Assembly (NCBI GenBank): GCA_025769875.1
Contig: JAGFNK010000284.1
Span: 1-64,000 of the forward strand
Direction: 5' to 3'
Source of the DNA: Russula earlei
Taxonomy: Eukaryota > Basidiomycota > Agaricomycetes > Russulales > Russulaceae
Length of the DNA: 64,000 nt
Part shown: positions 25,901 through 38,358 of the stretch, in pieces
Position numbering within the stretch: position 1 is the first letter of the stretch
Layout: every line of letters starts with the position of its first letter
The notes under the pieces: model-generated
What the model was told of the DNA's origin: nothing
Seen by the model: only the letters and a program-made list of their open reading frames with translations
Database searches by the model: none
Translations under genes and position numbers: made by a program

Positions 25901-28900
25901 TGGAACCTATGAATGTGAACACCGGCATGATGTTGTGCAGAACAGACTTCGGTGCAACACGAGCGAGGCTCGCGATGAGTAACAAAGCTTGGTGGAAAGT
26001 TTGGGGACTCTCAGACGCTAGGGAGATGGCGTCAGCGGCATAATAGGTGAACTTTAAATTCACGAACAAACCTCGAATAATGTCCACCAATATATCAAGG
26101 CGAATGCCAGTGAACGATGTCTCGTCTGCGGACTGCACGAGGTAAGATCAAGCAGTTTCCTCAATATCAAGTGACTTTACCTGGGTTGCAGATGACGCAT
26201 TTTGAATGCATGACATCAGTAGTTGTTCCATATATGCGACGCCTGCTGAAGGCCGTCCCTCCGAACGTGAGACATTGCTTAGAGTCTCTAGAAGACAAGA
26301 TATGAGGTCTCTATCCCCGGGAAGGGAGATCCCGCTGAGGACTTCAGCGAGGAACGCCAGCGACCCAAAGGACTCGAGATCCGAGACATCCTCCCTGCAA
26401 CGATGGTTTTCCACCCACAAGTAAGTAGGATAAAGGCATGGCAACTCACTCAATGACTTTGGCTCGCTTCGTCGCCCGATTAGGCGCATCCTTGAGCTTA
26501 GGTTGAAGCCCGGTCACCAGCTGGATGAGCAATGGCGCTCCGCATAAGATCTTTGCGAGCAGCGAGATACAGTACGGTTTCTGAAGGTGTGAGTCAGCAC
26601 ACCACGAGCGTCGAGAGAAATGTGACCTCACGGCCTCTAATGACCCAGCACCGATGCCGATGATTGACCTGCACAACTCTGTCTGCCGATCGAGGGACAG
26701 ACGAGAGAACAGACCGTTTTGCAGATTTTTGGACAGTGCCTCTCTCGGTCGAGTAAGTGACCCTTGGACAGATAAGGCGGAGGATCTCACGTAGTCAAAA
26801 TGCCGGATACTTACGTGGCTGAAAGTAGAATCTCATAGCGTCAAGGAAGATAGGCCAGAGGGCGCCGGAGGTGTCATTGAGGTGTCCAGACACTGATGAG
26901 TCCAAAGCAGAAACGGCAAGGGTAGAAAACTCCTCGAACTGCGGCCCGAATAGCTGTTCCCACTCCCGCTCTCGCTCCTTATCCGTAAGGGCTTGGATTG
27001 TGGTCGAAAGAGCTTCGGCTTTAGCCCAGTCCGTCACCCGTTCCAACAACCCCACGAGAAATAGCTTGACGGCTGGCAACCCACAGCTTGTGACGTGGGA
27101 TAACAGATACTCGGCAATCCGTCGTTTATATCTGCAGGAGATATGGTCTTAGGGTTCAAGGAAGGCGGCGATAAGGACACTCACGCAATAAATTTCCTCT
27201 TATCTGAAGGATCGTGGACCAAATACTGTTGGTGGACAGCTTGGATATACTTGGAATCTTGAACACAGTGCTCTTGGAATGCAACAATTGCCTCCGTGTA
27301 TTTCCGATAGTCTTCCCAGCTAAGGTACTTAAGCTGACCTGTCATTAATAAGGACACGTGTAGCCGGGACATGAGACCGAAACATACCGCTGCTTCTCTC
27401 GTAAATGGAGTCGAAAGCATACACGCCTGATGCCTGCTTCGCCTTGGATAACCGCGCGAGTAGCTGCACGCATTCGGATGCTTGGTGCCTGACCCCGCGA
27501 TCAAAATCTCCAAGGGCGACAAGAAGCGCAGGTAGGACAGTTTGGAAGTCGACGACGTTCCCTGTGGCTTCATGCGCTGCAATAAACGCGAACGCATGTG
27601 ACAGCGCGGTTCTGCGAAGTGACGCCTCTTCTTCAGATAACCATACTCCAACCAAAAAAGCAAGGGCGTCGTCGGCGAGGTTGATAAATTGTGCTCGCAA
27701 AAGCGATGCAGGAATCACAGACAGGGCCGACGAAGAACTCGTCAACTCGTACAGCGATCGCATCAATCGAACAAACTTAGTAGTTCGCGTGGTAGCCTTG
27801 CCCTTGTGAGTCTGTGAGCAGGCGGAGTCACTGATCCAGGAGAACATTACCAGTTGCAGAGAATCAGTGAAGTTCAGAACATCGCCACCAGATGGCCGAG
27901 GAAGTACTGAGATCATGCAGAGTAGCGATGCCTGCAACGAGTGTAGCGTGTTGCGGCTTTGTGGCTTCAAGACTACATTAGTACCCAGGTTTGTATCGTT
28001 CAAGAGCTGGTCATTCAGGCGGTAAGATGCACTGTGTGATTATCATATCAACCTATGACCGACCTGCTGTAACGTCTCGGCCTCTTTCATGAGGCCATCC
28101 ATTTCTTCAAGTGTCGTGTTTGTCATGGCATTGAGGGTGCGCTGAGCTAGGTCGATTTGAATCTCTCCTGAGACCATTCCAAGCAGCGCACGAGTGATTA
28201 GATAAGCAAGATTGCGCGCATGAGAGTCCGTGTCGGAAAGTCTCAGTAACAAAGATTCAAATCGCTTGTCGCGCTCGCTCGAGACAAGTATGGCTTCTAT
28301 TGCACGCACTCATCAGGAGCCTTACCTTCAGAACAAAGGTAGCACTCACCTGCCATCCGGGAAGCAACGGCAAGGTTAACTCTGCACATCACGTTGGGGT
28401 CCGATAACGTCGAGATGACTGACTTGTCCGTCACATTCTCCGAAAACTGCCTCTCCTCCCCTTTAACGAGTTCAACGCAGTCTACAAGGCTCTCACACTG
28501 CGCAAGCCCAGTCTCTGGTGCCCGTTTTCTTGCAGCTTCCACGATCTCCCAGACAGCTTGTGCGGTACGAAATTTTGGCTTTGAGAACAACAGGAAGGGG
28601 AAGATCGCACGTGAAAAGGCATCCTCGACGATATCGTGGGAAGTCTCAGGTAGAATGTGAAAAGCGAGGAAAGATAAATGTGTGCGTAGAATGGCACGCG
28701 AAACTTGGGATGATTTCGAGCGCACCGCATCGGACACGGCCATAACGAAGGCGGACGTATCGGAGAGCAGAACGGGAAGAAGGGCAGATGGATCGGAGTA
28801 CAATGCTTTGAGGACAGTAATCGAGGGGTCATGCACTCGGGCAAGAAATGCAGAACGTAAAGATTCCTTCAGAGGACCTTCCGATCTCAGCGCCTCCGTA

Positions 28901-30719
28901 GGACAAGGTTGATTTGATTGTACTAACCAAAGTCTCGGAATCGGGTCCAACCGACTCGCGAAGTGTGCGAAGTATACTTTGAACTGCAGCAGCTCGTACT
29001 TCGTCGTTCACATCCATTGACGCAATAATCATATCGGTACTCGGAGTCTCTTCCGGAAGAGGGGTTTTCTGTCAAAACTTTGTCAGGGAGAACGCCAGGC
29101 CAGAGTCATCTCTTCCTACCACAGACAGAGATAGAAGAAGGTGGTCGATAGCTTCTTCATGATCCTCGTTTTCATCAATGCTCAAACGCGACATGGCCCC
29201 AACTATGTTCGGGTGCCTCTGTTGAAGGCACGCCAATAGACGGTGTAAGTTCCTTGCTGGCGAGGATTTGGATTCAAGGGCGGCGCTGATCGAGTGAGCG
29301 GTGATGCTCTTCAATACGTCATCAGGCAGGTTAGTAGATGAAACAAGTGCATTTAATATCGAAAAAGCAGCTGGTTGTTCTGCTCTACATAAACCCATGA
29401 GCAGCTGACAACCAGGGGTGAGGAAGCCAAATTGTTACCTGTCAACTAGTGGCGAGATCATTGGATTGATGAACTTCTCGAATCCAGACCAAAGTACCAT
29501 GTGCAAAATGATTTCGTCAACGTCTCTGGAGGCCTGTACTTCATACAATAATCCTTGCTTGATACATGCAGACTCACGACAATTCTAATACGGCTTGAAT
29601 GAATGTCCCAGGAATCGCATCAAGCGAATCTTGCGGGCTAAGCACAGACAACGAAGCATTCGCAAACTGCTGCGGTGCCACTCTTGAAGAACAAGATGCC
29701 ATTGAATTGAGGATGACTTTGATCGCAGAACTCTGCAAGGTACATTTTTGTGATAAAGCCGAGAGTAGGACGTAGCTGGAGAGCTGAGCGGAGATTAACG
29801 CCACTAGTCAAGGGTGAGAAAGGACGTGCTCACAACTATGTCCTTTGTAAAGGCATCCGCGCAGATGGCGCTCTCTTGCAGGGGTTCTAGCATGGCTGGT
29901 AGTAAAAACACGAGGGAGGCATCGTCTAACGTTTTTGCTCTCGAAATATACTCGAAAAGGACGGAGGTATGAAAGGCGATCAGGGTGTGGATAGGCTGTC
30001 CTGTCCTTGATAGCTTTGGGAAGGGCGGACGCAACGAACCGCGCAACAGCGACGTTGCGCAACATTTCCATGACCAAGGCTGTTCTTGGCAGGCTTTTAG
30101 CAGCTGACTTGTATGCATTTACAAAGCCCCAGGGAGTGTCAGGTCTAATCACTGGCGTCAGAAACACGAACAGCCATTTCCCTCGAAAACCAGCTCACTT
30201 TACGTGGAGTATGGTGACCATTTTGGCGAAGTGGGGGGAGTCATGGTAGGGAAGAAAGAGGGACAGGACATCCTCGACGTTGAATTCATTGATCCTGCCT
30301 TTCATTAGCCCTGCCAAGATCGATGATAAGATTAATAGGGCTCACCGGAAGCGACGGACAAGCCATTCCAATATTCTCCCGGTAGGCATCTCCATCAGAT
30401 CCTTCCCAAGCAAACGAAGGAAGGAAGAGATGTTTCCGTCAAGTTCCTTAGCCTCACTCGGGGGTAGGAGGGTTCTGTCTAGTCCCTTTGCGGCGTCGGA
30501 AAACAGAATGCTTTCATATTTCTGGATTGCGGGGTTCCAACGACTGTATTGGACAAAGGCATTCCAAGCGAGGGCATGTATCGATTCGAGGTCGTGCTTG
30601 TCCGCCTCGCGTCCTGTGAAGAGGTACGACTGAGTCGGCTTGCGTCGTGCACGGTCCACAAGGAGAGCAGCATTAAGAGAAGCTGACTGCGCTAATTGGG
30701 TGGCGAGACTTGATGGCAT
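22904..30719 (-). CDS. UTP10: UTP10/HEATR1, U3 snoRNP small-subunit processome HEAT-repeat protein
   Basis: Starts at 30719 and ends at 22904, with roughly 25 short-intron exons; I did not map every junction. The N-terminus is typical of UTP10: MPSSLATQLAQSASLNAALL, then a Glu/Lys-rich region ending EWLVRRFR and, after a splice, FNVEDVLSLFLPYH. The body is a series of helical HEAT-like segments. The BP28 C-terminal region is recognisable near 24.0-25.8 kb, including LEHIRPAFKVFLEGFDLRN near 24.0 kb. The last exons carry the final HEAT repeats (HAHVRIFALQCARAL, then FIAECAEDEHD). UTP10 is a t-UTP component of the nucleolar 90S pre-ribosome, needed for 18S rRNA maturation and linked to Pol I transcription. 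No internal frame break was noticed. Confidence 0.85.
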
Positions 30720-30990
30720 GTCTTAAAAGCTGGCTCAGCGGGGCGAGACCATGAATTATCCTTTGGTAGACCGAGCGAGTTCTGCGCGTCTGCGCGTCTG
30801 CCTGTGAAAATATAATAATCGGCCCGGTTTCCGCGCTTTGCTCACTCCCCTGGTGGCATGGACAGCCGATTCACTTCCGCAACTTATCCACAGTCTACTA
30901 GCGGGCCAAGCAGGCTTACACAAAGTTATCATTTCCAGCGAGCGAGGTGCGCTTCCTGGCCTTGAGACGAGTTCAATTAGCAAATACTCT

Positions 30991-32429
30991 GCACCCGTAA
31001 CAGGCTACGCACCCCAATCCACACACTCGATGATGACGCCCTTCTCAACATATTTTTCGTATATGGGTTGAATTCTGTAGATCGATACGATGACCGCATC
31101 TTTCGGGCCAATTGGGACCATGCGCGTTGGTGGTATAAGCTCGTTCGGGTCTGTCGACGGTGGCGGTACCTCATTCTTGCATCACCGATTCGCCTGGACC
31201 TTCACCTTGTCTGCACGTATGGGGTGCCTGTGACAGACATGCTGGCACATTCACCTCACCTCCCCCTTTTGATTAGTTACATGGACAATGATCGCGAGAG
31301 GACTGGCGAGGATGACAGCAGTATACTGATCGCACTTCAGCACTGTGATCGTGTGCGTCGTATTGGCCTCGTGATGCCAGCCTCGAATTTGTTGAGGCCT
31401 CTCATGGCCATGGGCGAGCAGTTCCCGATACTCGAACGCCTCTTCATCTGGTCTCGGAAAGGAGATGACACGGGCTTCGAGTTGATGCTTCCTAAAACTT
31501 TTCAAGCACCTAATTTACGTGGCCTTGCGCTGTCCGGTGTGACGCTTCCATTAGAATCCCCGTTACTCACGACCACCGTGGGCCTTTCCATCCTCGTGCT
31601 CGAAAGTGTCCTATCACCCTCCTATCTCCCCCCAGGTTATCTGCTTGCACGGCTTTCATCCATGACCCAGTTGCAGGACACTTTCCCTCGGCTTTCTCCT
31701 CCCCCTGTGCCAAACCGTCTCATCGAGGGACAACTGTCTCATACTCAGGCCATGACTCACGTCAATCTTCCTAACCTTCGCGCCCTTTTTTTTCGAGGAG
31801 TCAGGTGCTTATTTGGATGGCATTCTCGCTCGAATGAATACACCCCGACTTGAGATTCTCCACTGTTTCTTTCACTAATCAGCTCACTTTCGACCTCCCA
31901 CACATTCCTGCGGTTCACGGACACGCTAGAGGAGCCCCGATTTACCGCTGCCCTCCTTATTTTCTATCGGAGCGAAGTGGCTCTACTCTCTGTCGCGCCG
32001 CGAAGGGAGGAGGACCGGGTCCCATTTCGTGTTCAGATACATTGCACTCGTCTCGACTGGCAGGTAGCGGCCGCAACGCAGGTTTTCAGGGCATTTTCAC
32101 CGATACTGTCCGTTGTGGAGAATCTTACGCTCCACCATTATGTGGAGGATACGTACCCGCAGCCACTTGACGATGTCGACCCCTCGCAGTGGCGCGAGCT
32201 TCTCAGAATATTTCACAACGTCAAGACGCTTTCAGTGGCCGATGGGCTTGTCGGGGAGCTCTCCCGTTCTCTACAATCCGGAGACGAAGAGACGTCTTTG
32301 GAGCTGCTACCCGAGTTGCAGGAGCTTAGATATTCCGGGAAGGACGCAGCGGCTGACGACGCATTCTCACCGTTCGTCCGGGCTCGCCACATTTCTGGCC
32401 GACCCCTGGCTTTGGTCCATGATGCATGA
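30991..32429 (+). pseudogene. F-box/LRR-like protein, decayed
   Basis: The reading starts with an F-box-like segment (LDDDALLNIFFVYGL, then KLVRVCRRWRYLIL), typical of agaricomycete F-box proteins. Leucine-rich stretches follow (FQAPNLRGLALSGVTLP, NLPNLRALFFRGV). No in-frame ATG is seen between the upstream stop near 30978 and the F-box. Single-base shifts occur near 31803, 31875 and 31910; after them the frame resumes with LEEPRFTAALLIFYRSEVALL through ELLPELQELRYSGKD to 32429. Shifts and the missing start argue for a pseudogene. Intact members of this family recruit SCF ubiquitin-ligase substrates. Confidence 0.6.
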
Positions 32430-33278
32430 TCCAGAGCCGTTGCGCTCCTTTTGGCTATCATAACGGAGTGCGGCGCTCTGTGAAGCATGAAACAAATAAC
32501 TTCTTACGCTCTCAACCTCTACCAGCATCCTCACTGACCCCATTGTCCATCTACCACACACTTATCACCATCGCGCCATCGAATGCAACGCGCACGGGGT
32601 ACCCACCAATATGCAGTAATATCACAGTTTGTCACGTACATCCCTCTCCGTTTTCCGGCGTCTTGGTTTCGTGCACGATTATTATCTCTTTCACACAGCT
32701 GCCCTTTTTCGTCATTCTGCTTCAGGCGCATGATACCTATGTACAAGCTCACAATGTTCGCCGCTACATTCTGTATTTAAAGGAATACGCGCCATGAGAC
32801 AACTCGATGCCCCCATTCTCTAACGGCGGAACACTCACACCGGGTTGTTGGTGGTCAGAGTGGCGTTGCGGTCGAGGCGGCGAGAACGATGGAAGTGCGG
32901 TAATGGGAGGATGGAAGGTGTGTTGAGCGCGTGCTGATCCGAGCGTAGCAATACGGGTCGCACTGCCCTCCCACTTAGGTCTGTCCAAATTGAGAGTTTG
33001 ACTAAACTCGAAACGATGGATGTGATTATCACTCTCGCATCATTTTAAGGACTTACTCCTGAGCTGCTTAGAGTAATCAAACACATCCGCCAAGCGTTCA
33101 GTAGGTGAAACCCCTCCAGTTTCAAAAATGCCACCCTCTCACAGGTCAGGTCGATGGCACAAACTCCCAAAATTAATTTTACGCAAGAGCAGACTGCAGC
33201 CTTGACACTTTTCGGATTGGCCATGGGGCCGATACACGCCATCATAGAACGAAGACTGTCTACTATACATGGCTGTGT
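32430..33278. other. Intergenic, no supported gene
   Basis: Spacer between the decayed F-box gene and the 3' end of the A49 gene. No convincing ORF or repeat. Confidence 0.4.
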
Positions 33279-34966
33279 CACGCCCGTCGTTTCAATCTGG
33301 GTTTTGGGAAAGTAAGCGGGGCCTTGAGGATCGCGTGCTTCTCCTGTCCTGCACTGTCTGGGAGCCCAAGGCGTTTGAGGTCTTGGGGAGTGAGCTTGCG
33401 AATAGTGCATCCTTAAACGGTTCCGACAAAACAAAACTCAGTTGAATCTGTCATGGCGACGTTAGGTAAATGTGGCTTACCGAGTGACCTGAACAAACCG
33501 TTCACTCTTTGGAGGGGAGGTTTCAGTCAAACCACTGTATAGATCATTTTAAAATCGGTCGCACTTTGTGGAAGCCATTTTAAGATCCGCTGCGATCAGC
33601 GTTGTATCCGTTGCATAATCGTCAACCTTCAAGCAAAGGGAAAACAGGTGAGTCAGGAGGTTCGTTTCATTGTCGCTTGTCATCTGGGGCCTGGATGCTA
33701 CACGTAAATTAAGGTAATGGGAGGTACGATAACTGACACACTTTGTGGATCCTCTGGGCGTCTCTGTAAACCGTGAAAGAAGGCCGTCGACCACGACTTC
33801 CGGAGAGGGTGCCAGACGCTCGAGCAGTGTAGTCCTGTCCGGGACAACTCTCCTCGCTACACCGAGGAAAGTAAACATCATCGAAGTATAGATCAGCATC
33901 TTTCTGTTTAGGATTTAGCGAAACAAGAGTGTATGAGGCATAAAGGCAGACGAACGCAATTTTAGCTTTGGGTTTGGGCGAGGAATACGCAAGCATGAGG
34001 TGCCGCCGCAACCAATCACTACGAGCATTAGGCAACAGGCGCGCTCTTGCATGATCATCTGCCGCATTTTTGAGCATGGGAAGAAGTCTGTCCATGGCTG
34101 CCCATTCCGGTTCCGGAATGATATTGTGCAACGGATAGATGTCCTCTGGTTGCTCGGCGTCTGCATTGTACGCAGGGATGAGACGTGCAGCGTTTACTAA
34201 ATCTTCCATTTTCTCTGACAATATGAAGGTGAGTGAGACTCTTCGCGCGAGAAAGGAGAGGGTGAGACGCACCTTGCGTTGGAAGGTTCTCCGTTCCTTC
34301 CTCTATCCGGTCCTGCAACACGCCCGCTACATCTTCCATCGCACTCACATCCACCCTGTTCCGCTCAGTAGCGTTGATCGCTGCCTTAGCCTTCTTCGTT
34401 CCGAACGCTTTGCCTAGCACGCTACGCGCCTGAAAGTGCTCCGAATTTCCAGGTTCTGTGGGCCTGAAGTTCTTATGGGCCTTGACCTGTCGGGAGACGA
34501 TGTAGACTGGAGCCGGCTGAAGAATAAGTTTCGATGACCCCGGCCGATGGAGCGCAAGGAAGTATCTGCGCCCAAGTAACGTGTGAGAATATCATTCAGT
34601 GGGAGCTATTTAATTAAGCACACGCCTGCTCCCTGCTCCGTCACTGCCGTCGTTGATCGAGCCAGAGAATTCGACAGAACCCGTTTCGCCAGTGATGGTA
34701 CTCGCGCGCTTGATAAACTCCGTCCCTTCATCCTCATCCCTCAAAGAAATTTCAAATGGGGTGTTTACCGGAGGTGTAAGACATGGGAAGCTAGCTGTAT
34801 CGGAGAAATCGGGGCTCTGCCAGAGAATGGGAAAATGACAGCACACACCAAGCACAGGGCCAATCTGAGTATCTGGAAGACCTGAAAGATCGATAATAAT
34901 TGAATCAGCTTCCCTCGCGTCTGATAAACCACGCTTTCGCTTTCTCGCGGAGGGTGCAGACGACAT
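33279..34966 (-). CDS. RPA49: RNA polymerase I subunit A49 (RPA49)
   Basis: The N-terminal exon (from 34966) has a basic start (SARKRKRGL), then IGPVLA spliced to SFPCLTPPVNTPFE, the dimerisation-domain signature of A49. The middle has YFLALHRPG, KAHKNFRP and LGKAFGTKKAKAAI. The next exon has the tandem winged-helix hallmark EDIYPLHNIIPEPEW and SDWLRRHL. The C-terminus runs through LLSRFTETPRG, LLTHLFSLCLKVDD and LIAADLKM to a short exon (NGLFRSLG). It ends with CTIRKLTPQDLKRLGLP and LKRRA at 33279. One junction, between the N-terminal exon and YFLALH near 34560-34640, does not resolve to a canonical GT-AG splice in phase. A49 pairs with A34.5 and promotes Pol I initiation and elongation on rDNA. 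Confidence 0.85.
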
Positions 34967-35042
34967 GAGGGGGGGAACACGAACACGTGACTGGGATCTG
35001 TATGATGTGCGATGAGTTACATAATCATGCCCTCTTTCTTGA
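34967..35042. promoter_or_regulatory. 76-bp divergent promoter between RPA49 and the GMC oxidoreductase
   Basis: Only 76 bp separate the two start codons (34966 on minus, 35043 on plus). Both genes look intact and functional, so core promoter elements must lie in this stretch or inside the coding regions. No TATA box is evident. Confidence 0.5.
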
Positions 35043-37720
35043 ATGGGCTCTTCATACTCGTACGTGACCGACCCAAACGCATTTGCGACAGACGCGAAAG
35101 ACGACAGAAGCCACTGGAAATCATATGATTATGTGATTGTAGGAGGAGGTGTGTTTTGTACTCTATCTCGAATTATCGACAACATGTAGACCGCTTCAAG
35201 GCACGGCTGGCTCGGTGCTCGCATCCCGTCTCTCGGAGGATCCAAACGTTACGGTCCTAGTAATCGAAGCTGGGAACAGGTGTGTAACATTTATATAGAT
35301 TTATTGTGGGATATTTGGGTCCTGAACCGCATCCAATGCATTTAGTAATGACAAGGTGCTCCTCACGCGAATCCCACTTGCATGGCCTCAAATTTTGAAA
35401 TCGCCCGTAGATTGGAACTATCAGACGGTGTATGTATACATTATGTGTCAGCTGCATCCGCTATTGTTCGTTGACCAATGCAAAGCAACCAGCCGCATGC
35501 TGGAAATCGCCCACACGATGTTCCACGCGGCAAAGTTTTGGGAGGCACTAGGTGGGCCCTGTCTACCCTAAAATCGGTTGAATACACGTCAAAACGGTCT
35601 GGCTCCATTCAGCTCAATTAATGCTCTTATTTATCAACATTGCTCCCCCGAGGGTAGGCAAAGGTCGACGTTTCCGTGGTACGATCTGAACCTTTGCCTC
35701 AGACTTTGATGAGTGGGAACGCCTAGGAGCTGCTGGCTGGGGTTATAAAGATCTTCATCCGTGAGTGAGCATTCTCGTACGCCACCTGATATCATCTCAC
35801 TCTTCATCAAGCTACTTTATCAAATCCGAGCAGTATATACCTCATCCAAACCATCCTGGTGTCCAAGCTTCGGACCATGGTTCAAATGGCCCTTGGAAGA
35901 TAACATATGCCGACAATCCAGTACGTTTCACTCTGCCTGACGGTTAGGGCTTCCGGACATTGAATGTTTCTTTTCTTAGCCCATTCACAACATCCTAATT
36001 GACGCATGTGAAGAGCTTGGCGTCAAGCGCATCCCGTAAGAGTTCTCTCTTTCGGCTTTCGTCGCATTCACCTCGCCATGTCAGCGATTTCAATACCGCG
36101 AAGGGCCAGATGGGCGTCTCCACTTTCCATACATACATTGACAAAGGACAACGTAGGTCTAGTTGCATAATTACGCTAATTATGCTGCCACTGAGGTCGT
36201 TGACGTGGTCTCAGGATACTCGCCCGCTGTTGCTTACTTGACCCCCACTGTCCTCAAGCGCCCCAACCTCACAATTGCCGTCAACACCATCGTCGAAAAA
36301 GTATTGATCGATGAATCTGGTCCAGAACCTTGTGCAGTCGGCGTTGAAATATCCAAGTCTCCAATATCTCCCAAGTATTGCATCACGGCCAACCGCGAAA
36401 TCATTCTTTGCGGTGGTGCCGTTGCCACTCCGCACATACTACTCGTATCTGGCGTCGGACCCCAAGAGGACCTGTCAAAGGTTGGCATCAAGGTAGTCAA
36501 GGACTTGCCGCAGGTTGGGAAGAACTATTATGATGTAAACGGTCTCCCCAGGGCAGATGTCCCCTTCTGTGTATTGACTACTCTACGTAGCACATCTCAT
36601 CTGGTCCGATTTGTATCCGTAGCAAGCCTGGCTACACACTTGACTTCCTCAACTCGCCCATTCAAGCGGTTCTTGCGCTGTTGCAATGGCTGACCTTCAA
36701 GAGCGGTCCCATGACTGGCCTTGCTGCTCCTGGTGCCGCCTTCATCCGTGTCGACGACAATAAGTAAGTGCTTGTTGGCCCCTGGTGGGCATAATGTCAA
36801 AGAACTTGTTGTATAGTCTCCCATATTCCTCAAAGTCTTCGACTGATGTCCCTGTTCGGACCAACCATGCTGGACAGAACACTCCAGATCTTGAGGTCAT
36901 TTGGTTCCCAGTGGTCAATGGAGGCTTCGGTATCAAAACTCCGCCAGGAATCTATGGTGCGACGCTCGTGAGTTGACAACCGCAATTTCAGCTATTTGAA
37001 ACTTAGGAGGTTCGCGATTTAGGGTCCGGTAGTTCTGAAGCCCGAGAGTTCAGGAACTATAACTGTCAAGTCGTCGAGCGTGTATGAACAGCCTGTCATC
37101 GATCCCAAGTACGGGTGCTACCCACGGCCGCCTGGTCATACTCTGACATGCTCTCCTGCAGCTTCTTTGCCTCGGACAATGACATGAATGTGCTTATACG
37201 CGGCGTGCGGTTTTGCACGCGTATCGGCCGCGCTGATTGTGCCAAGAATATTTTTGAACCCAAGGCAGACTCGACCGACACAAAGGACTTCTTCTACATG
37301 GGGGATGTGGATCCCGATCGCGTACGTACAACCATCTGGACCCCAGTCTGACTTCCCAATTCTGACGCCGATTTGCCACCGCTCGGCGCCGCAGATCACG
37401 GACGAAGAGATCAAGGAATACATCCTCAGCCACTGCAGCGCAGCATTCCACCCGGTGAGTGTCCTTTCTCCTCCCTTTCGTCCTCCGCTGTGAGAGCGCT
37501 GTATGAATCCATGCCCATCACCCAGACGTCGACTGCGCGCATAGGCCCCTCCCCTGAGACAGGCGTCGTCGACACACGCCTGCGCGTATTCGGCGTGAAG
37601 GGCCTGCGTGTCGTCGACGCGTCCGTCTTCCCGAACCAGATCAGCGGGCACCCTGTCGCTGCGGTCGTTGCCGTCGCCGAGAAGGCGGCAGACATCATCA
37701 AGGCGGACGCTACGGCCTGA
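35043..37720 (+). CDS. GMC (glucose-methanol-choline) FAD oxidoreductase, 600 aa
   Basis: Sixteen exons join in frame with GT-AG introns of about 49-73 bp: 35043-35148, 35201-35279, 35346-35427, 35493-35551, 35613-35653, 35703-35760, 35812-35920, 35980-36035, 36085-36152, 36215-36534, 36591-36763, 36817-36967, 37023-37108, 37162-37321, 37395-37454, 37526-37720. The Rossmann FAD-binding start is [18 protein letters not shown], ending VLVIEAG. GMC signature 1 is PRGKVLGG; signature 2 includes [19 protein letters not shown]. The C-terminal active site has [11 protein letters not shown] and [11 protein letters not shown]. No signal peptide is visible ([10 protein letters not shown]), so it is probably intracellular, unlike secreted aryl-alcohol oxidases. 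Substrate cannot be told from sequence alone; an alcohol is likely. Confidence 0.92.
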
Positions 37721-38358
37721 GTTCCGCATTCCCTTACGTTATAGAGGTCGTCCTATTTTCATTCCCTACCTATTTAGAATCATATGGAATCCTTCTGCTT
37801 GCGCAGTTCTTGTCAGCGACTCGCTATCCTCTCTTGCCTAACCTTTTCAACACCGCTTTGGTGGCGACGATATCCAGTCGGTTTGATTGAGCAGTGCTTG
37901 CTTCAGTTCAAAATCGTAGCCACTTTGGTCATCAACATTGTATCGACACCTTATCCCGTGAGGAAAGAGCCTAGTCACAAGAGAAATGTGTTCGAGCCAG
38001 TGGGATGGCAGTGCATATTTCATCGCTCGCGCATCCAGGTAAGCGGTTGTGTCCTATTACTGGAGAACCAAGGGCAAATCGGGTAAAGAGTACATGTGAA
38101 AAAGGAACATCCAGTGTCTTTGTCTCTGTCAAACTATCCACCGTGGACTGTAGCTAACGACCGCGACATCATAACAGCCACGCGGCAACGATACCCGAGA
38201 ACGTGAAATGAGAGTGGGAAGATATTAGAGGCGAAAAAAAATAATAAATGGAGCATCGTGCCGACAGACTGCTAGAAGGAACTAGACAACAATAGAGAAG
38301 CAATGAATAAGCGGACAGCGCTGACTGCCCTTATTTCTAATGGAAATGTAGTATGATA
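37721..38358. other. Convergent spacer between GMC and kelch genes
   Basis: About 640 bp between two converging 3' ends. No additional gene or repeat is supported. Confidence 0.5.
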
